A stretch of DNA of 64,000 bases from Hypomesus transpacificus. Taxonomy: Eukaryota; Chordata; Actinopteri; Osmeriformes; Osmeridae. Shown here piece after piece: positions 60,501-64,000 of the stretch. Where the stretch lies: assembly GCF_021917145.1 (NCBI RefSeq), contig NC_061075.1:548215-612214 (forward strand). The letters run 5' to 3'. Within the stretch, counting starts at the first letter, position 1; each line of letters starts with the position of its first letter. The notes beneath the pieces were generated by a model. It was not told the origin of the DNA, did not search any database, and was given only the letters and a program-made list of their open reading frames with translations. Both the position numbers and the translations under genes were made by a program.

Positions 60501-63500
60501 AGCTGCTGTTTCTCCATGTCTGATCTGAGGGTGAGACTGCCAGCTGGTCACGTGTCCTATGCTGTGTGTTGCAGGCGTCCAGGGCTGACCATCCACCCTC
60601 CCCCGAACACCCTCAGCATCCAGCGTCCCCAGGCCAGCAGGGACACGGCCACACGCATCACCCTGCCCTCCCACCCCCCCATCGTGGCCCAGAAGCCCCA
60701 ACCGCCCCACGCCATGACCCAGGTTAGACGCCCTCCACACATTTCTGAAATGTTTGACGTCCCAGGCGTCAGTGTGTGTGTGGATGCTGACCCCCCCCCC
60801 CTCCCCCCCTCTGTTCTGCTTCCGTCCTCAGAAGTCCATCTTCAGTTCTGTGACGCCCGTCGCTGCAGCCACAGTGGCTCCCATCGTCGCCACAAACACC
60901 GTCCCCGCCACAACCACTACAGGTAAGGGCAGGGCAGGGGCCTGGAGGCAGGGCAGAGGCCTGGAGGCAGGGCAGAGGCCTGGAGGCAGAGGCCTGGAGG
61001 CCTGGCAGAGGCCTGGAGGCAGGGCAGAGGCCTGGAGGCAGGGCAGAGGCCTGGAGGCAGGGCAGAGGCCTGGAGACAGGGCAGAGGCCTGGAGGCAGGG
61101 CAGAGGCCTGGAGGCAGGGCAGAGGCCTGGAGGCAGGGGCCTGGAGGCAGAGGCCTGGAGGCAGAGGCCTGGAGGCAGAGGCCTGGAGGCAGAGGCCTGG
61201 AGGCAGAGGCCTGGAGGCAGAGGCCTGGAGGCAGAGGCCTGGAGGCAGAGGCCTGGAGGCAGAGGCCTGGAGGCAGAGGCCTGGAGGCAGAGGCCTGGAG
61301 GCAGAGGCCTGGAGGCAGGGCAGAGGCCTGGAGGCAGGGCAGAGGGGTACAGCCAGCCTCCTTCCTCTAACTAACCCCCTGTCTCGTCTCTCTCAGGATC
61401 TGTGCCACACACCCAAATGAACAGTAGCACCATCGTCACCATGACGATGCCCTCTCACTCCTCTCACGCCACCGCAGTGACCACGTCTGCCATCCCCGTT
61501 GGTAAGCACGTCCAGGACACACACGCAACACGACACATTTTGGACAGTAGTATTAGCTTGTAGCAGTATTAGCTTGTAGCTGACGTCCTGTGTGTTTGCA
61601 CCCACAGCCAAGGTGGTGCCCCAGCCCATAGCCCACACCTCCCCTCGCATCCAGCCGGACTACCCTGGGGAGCGAACTAACCTCATCTCCATCTCTGGAC
61701 ATCACTCCTCCCCCAACCCCGTCACCATGGAGACCAGGAGCGACAACAGGTACGTCCCCAGGAGGCTCTGATGTGGCCACCTCACTTCCTGTCAGATAGA
61801 CCTTTGATGTGGCCACCTCACTTCCTGTCAGATGGACATTTTGATGTGGCCACCTCACTTCCTGTCAGATGGTCCATTTATAAGCCTCATACAGGGCTCG
61901 AAATTAACTTTTTGAGGCACTTGTCCTTTGGACAAGTACATTAACGTTTCACTTGTCCATGCACAAAATTCACTTGTCCGGGTAAAGATATCATTTTATA
62001 ATAATTGTTTTTTGTGTTGACGTTTCTAGCTAGCGTCGGCAGCTGTGAACTTAGCAAGCATTCCAACCAGTACACACGCTCTCATGTCAAACCTTGTATT
62101 TCTCTTGCTGAGAAGGCAACGGAAACCAAGTAGTCCTGCTAACATTGTAAACAGTAATGGACGAGGCGCAGGCACACGGAGTAAAGCAACATAGACGCAT
62201 GAACACCCGTAAAAGCTAGTCTCGGGGGTATTCTATATGTTATTTTAGATACAGTATAAGTTTAGCCAGCTTTCAAATACAGAGGATAGCCCACCGAAGG
62301 AGTTAGCCAATGTCGTTAGCGATGCTAGCTAATTAATTTGCTAGCTGTATAACATTTCACTGGGTCTTGCAGCGCTGCTTGATTTACTGAAATTATTATG
62401 AAATGTTATGTTCTATTAGCCATTTGCCTACTTGAGCAAATCACAGTTTTCCAAAGCCCTGATAGTGTAACTGAGACGACACAGTAAATAATTTAATTAA
62501 TAAGCCCCCGTTCAAGTGTTGAGCTTTAAATTAGCTGCATGGTCTGTAAAGATCTTGAGACAAAGCCACTTCTTTGTGATTGGCTAATGCAGAATTCGGT
62601 CAAATAAAAAGCGTTTGATTTTGTTCGAGTTTTAACTTGTCCAGTGGGGCAGCTACATTTCTCTTCCACTTGCCCTTTCAAAAAAATCCACTTGTCCCGG
62701 ACAAGCCTTAATGTCGAGCCCTGCTCATATATTTGGGAAGATATCAGGGCTTGATGTACTCTGAGGGCACTGTACCTTTGATGACATGAGATGTTGAGGG
62801 TGCATTTGATCTGAGAGACGGCCCTTCCCTCCTCCAGGCCGTCTGTTCCAGTCCAGTTCCAGTACTTCCTGCCGACCTACTCCTCGTCCCCGTACCCTCT
62901 GACCCACACCTACACCCCTATCACCAGCTCTGTGTCCACCATCCGCCAGTACCCAGGTACACACACAAACACCCAGTACCCAGATACACACACACATACA
63001 CAGTTTGTGTTTGCTCCCGTCTAATACCCCGCCCCCCCCCCCCTTCCCCAGTGACCCCCCAGGCTCCCAGCTCCGCCCTCCCCACCTCTGGGGGTGTTGG
63101 CATGGCGACCACGGTCCACCTCAACCCCATGCAGCTGATGGGTCTGCAGTCTGCCCAGATCAGCACCCAGGGAATCCAGCCTGGACCAATGGCAGCGCAG
63201 GGAATCCAGCCTGCACCAATGGCAGCCCAGGGTATTCAGCCTGCATCAATCGGGGTGCAAGGCCTGCACACCTCTGCACCTATCAGCACGCAGGGGATTC
63301 AGCAGGCACCAATTACAGCTCAGCAGCAGCAGCAGCCTCAGTCTGATGCCAAACCTCCAGGTAATCATTCAGAAAAATATACATGTACAACCGTGGCCAA
63401 AAGTATTGGGACACTTTGTGTTTGCAAGGCTTGCTGGGCCTTGGCATAAAATGACTGCTAACATAATGTCAGTAAGTCATATCATCAGCACAGGGGAAAG

Positions 63501-64000
63501 TGTCAATTAGTTCTAGCCACCTGAAATCACTATCATTCTGATTGGATTTTAAGAGCAGATTGACTGCTGTAAAAGACTATTTGCATATATTGAAAATGTT
63601 CGCCCCCAAAAATATGCAATGTGCCTTATTGTGATTCTAGTATTCTATAGAAACCAGGGAAAACATTATCCTCAAATACTAAACCAGCAAACTTTGCAAA
63701 ACACAACATTTGTCATTGCCAGAACTTAAGGCCACAACTGTATTGGTTTAAACTTCTGCTACCCCGTCATCGGGTATATCTCAGTGGTTGAGCTTTGATC
63801 CAAGAGGTCATAGGTTCGAATCCCCCCCCTTTACTGTCCTGCACTCTCCTGCAGGCGTGGTGCTGACAGACGGCTCCACCTTCGTGGCGGTCACTATCGG
63901 CAACACGTTCAGCGGCACGCAGCCCGTGGCAACCATGGTGCAGACACACCCCCAGGCCGGGGGGGGCGGGGCCCCCACACTAGTCTCCTCCCCTCGGCCC
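57577..64000 (+). CDS. sap130: Sin3A-associated protein SAP130 (3' partial, 13 exons visible)
   Basis: SAP130 is a nuclear subunit of the Sin3A/HDAC corepressor complex. Coding exons: 57577-57685, 57812-58068, 58166-58333, 58422-58548, 58656-58777, 58964-59088, 60575-60722, 60832-60922, 61397-61501, 61608-61749, 62838-62956, 63052-63360, 63855-64000 (continues right). Phases agree; 656 codons are present of about 1050 in human. Diagnostic matches: MSSQQFPR start, REDKQETVMVRPY, SRLIAPAPA, GAAAAAVMSSSK, TPVAAATVAPI-ATNT, STIVTMT-PSHSSHATAVTTS, HTSPRIQPDYPGER, PVQFQYFLPTY, TYTPITSSVSTIRQYP, TVHLNPMQLM, and the GIQPAP-type repeats of exon 12. The window ends at SSPRP. The visible part is low-complexity Ser/Thr/Pro/Ala-rich; the C-terminal Sin3-interacting region lies outside. 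Introns 6 and 8 are almost wholly minisatellite, and intron 10 holds a hAT-like element. Confidence 0.95.
59093..60303. repeat. 1.2-kb GGGGGGCCCAGACTGAGA array, sap130 intron 6
   Basis: About 70 units of 17-18 bp start 5 bp after the donor GTAAGTAC. Differences are mostly one G more or less and A/G in CAGACTG/CAGGCTG. Confidence 0.97.
60923..61345. repeat. AGAGGCCTGGAGGC(AGGGC) array, sap130 intron 8
   Basis: Begins at the donor GTAAGGGCAGGGCAGG and fills most of the intron; units of 14 and 19 bp in separate blocks. Confidence 0.97.
61892..62723. mobile_element. hAT-like non-autonomous element in sap130 intron 10
   Basis: Ends are CAGGGCTCGAAATTAA and TTAATGTCGAGCCCTG, near-perfect terminal inverted repeats with the CAGGG start typical of hAT elements. 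CTCATA flanks both sides (61886-61891 and 62724-62729) as a target duplication; hAT elements normally make 8 bp, so two bases may have diverged. Internally, CACTTGTCC and its variants recur near both ends. No transposase frame. Confidence 0.75.
63768..63832 (+). mobile_element. tRNA-Cys-like SINE head in sap130 intron 12
   Basis: GGGTATATCTCAGTGGTTGA, ATCCAAGAGGTC and GGTTCGAATCCC follow tRNA-Cys in order, with A and B boxes kept, but the 3' acceptor strand is missing. It lies 22 bp before a sap130 exon. Confidence 0.6.

Noticed and set aside
63768..63832. Functional tRNA-Cys gene
   Set aside because: The A and B boxes are present but the 3' half of the acceptor stem and the pairing are missing; a SINE head fits better.

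Overview
This is a vertebrate nuclear window, almost certainly from a ray-finned (teleost) fish. It holds spliced genes with GT-AG introns, a nuclear tRNA gene, tRNA-headed SINEs of the fish type, hAT-like and foldback elements, and a very heavy load of micro- and minisatellites (roughly a fifth of the window by my rough sum). The genes are compact, with introns mostly under 2 kb. No prokaryotic or viral genes were seen.

Layout: (1) 1-14.7 kb, + strand: the last six coding exons and 3' UTR of a Rab6 GTPase, best matched to rab6b; its first exons lie left of the window. (2) 14.7-16.5 kb: intergenic, with a perfect foldback element. (3) 16.5-19.0 kb, - strand: a small C3HC4 RING-finger gene I cannot name. 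(4) 19.54 kb, - strand: tRNA-Pro(CGG). (5) 20.1-28.4 kb, + strand: complete cep63 (centrosomal coiled-coil protein) in 14 coding exons. (6) 28.4-42.7 kb: a gene-poor interval dominated by minisatellites. (7) 42.7-51.6 kb, + strand: complete amotl2 (angiomotin-like 2, a Hippo-pathway scaffold) in 10 coding exons, with one apparent +1 frameshift in a C9 run. (8) 51.6-56.6 kb: unassigned intergenic sequence. (9) 57.6-64.0 kb, + strand: the first 13 coding exons of sap130 (Sin3/HDAC corepressor subunit), running off the right edge.

RAB6B, CEP63 and AMOTL2 are neighbours on human 3q22, so the first part of the window is an old vertebrate synteny block. SAP130 lies elsewhere in human (2q14). The genes share no single pathway.

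The most striking pattern is not a gene. In all four main genes, many introns carry tandem arrays that begin or end exactly at an exon-intron junction. Several arrays repeat the splice site itself with flanking exon sequence: 38-bp units carrying eight codons of rab6b, 34-bp and 30-bp units carrying cep63 donors, and repeated acceptors in rab6b. This looks like recurrent, splice-site-anchored minisatellite birth that creates ladders of decoy splice sites. Two rab6b arrays also multiply a CTCF-like motif (about 20 copies) and a YY1-like motif (10 copies). The amotl2 promoter has two TEAD sites 3 bp apart next to a TATA-like box.
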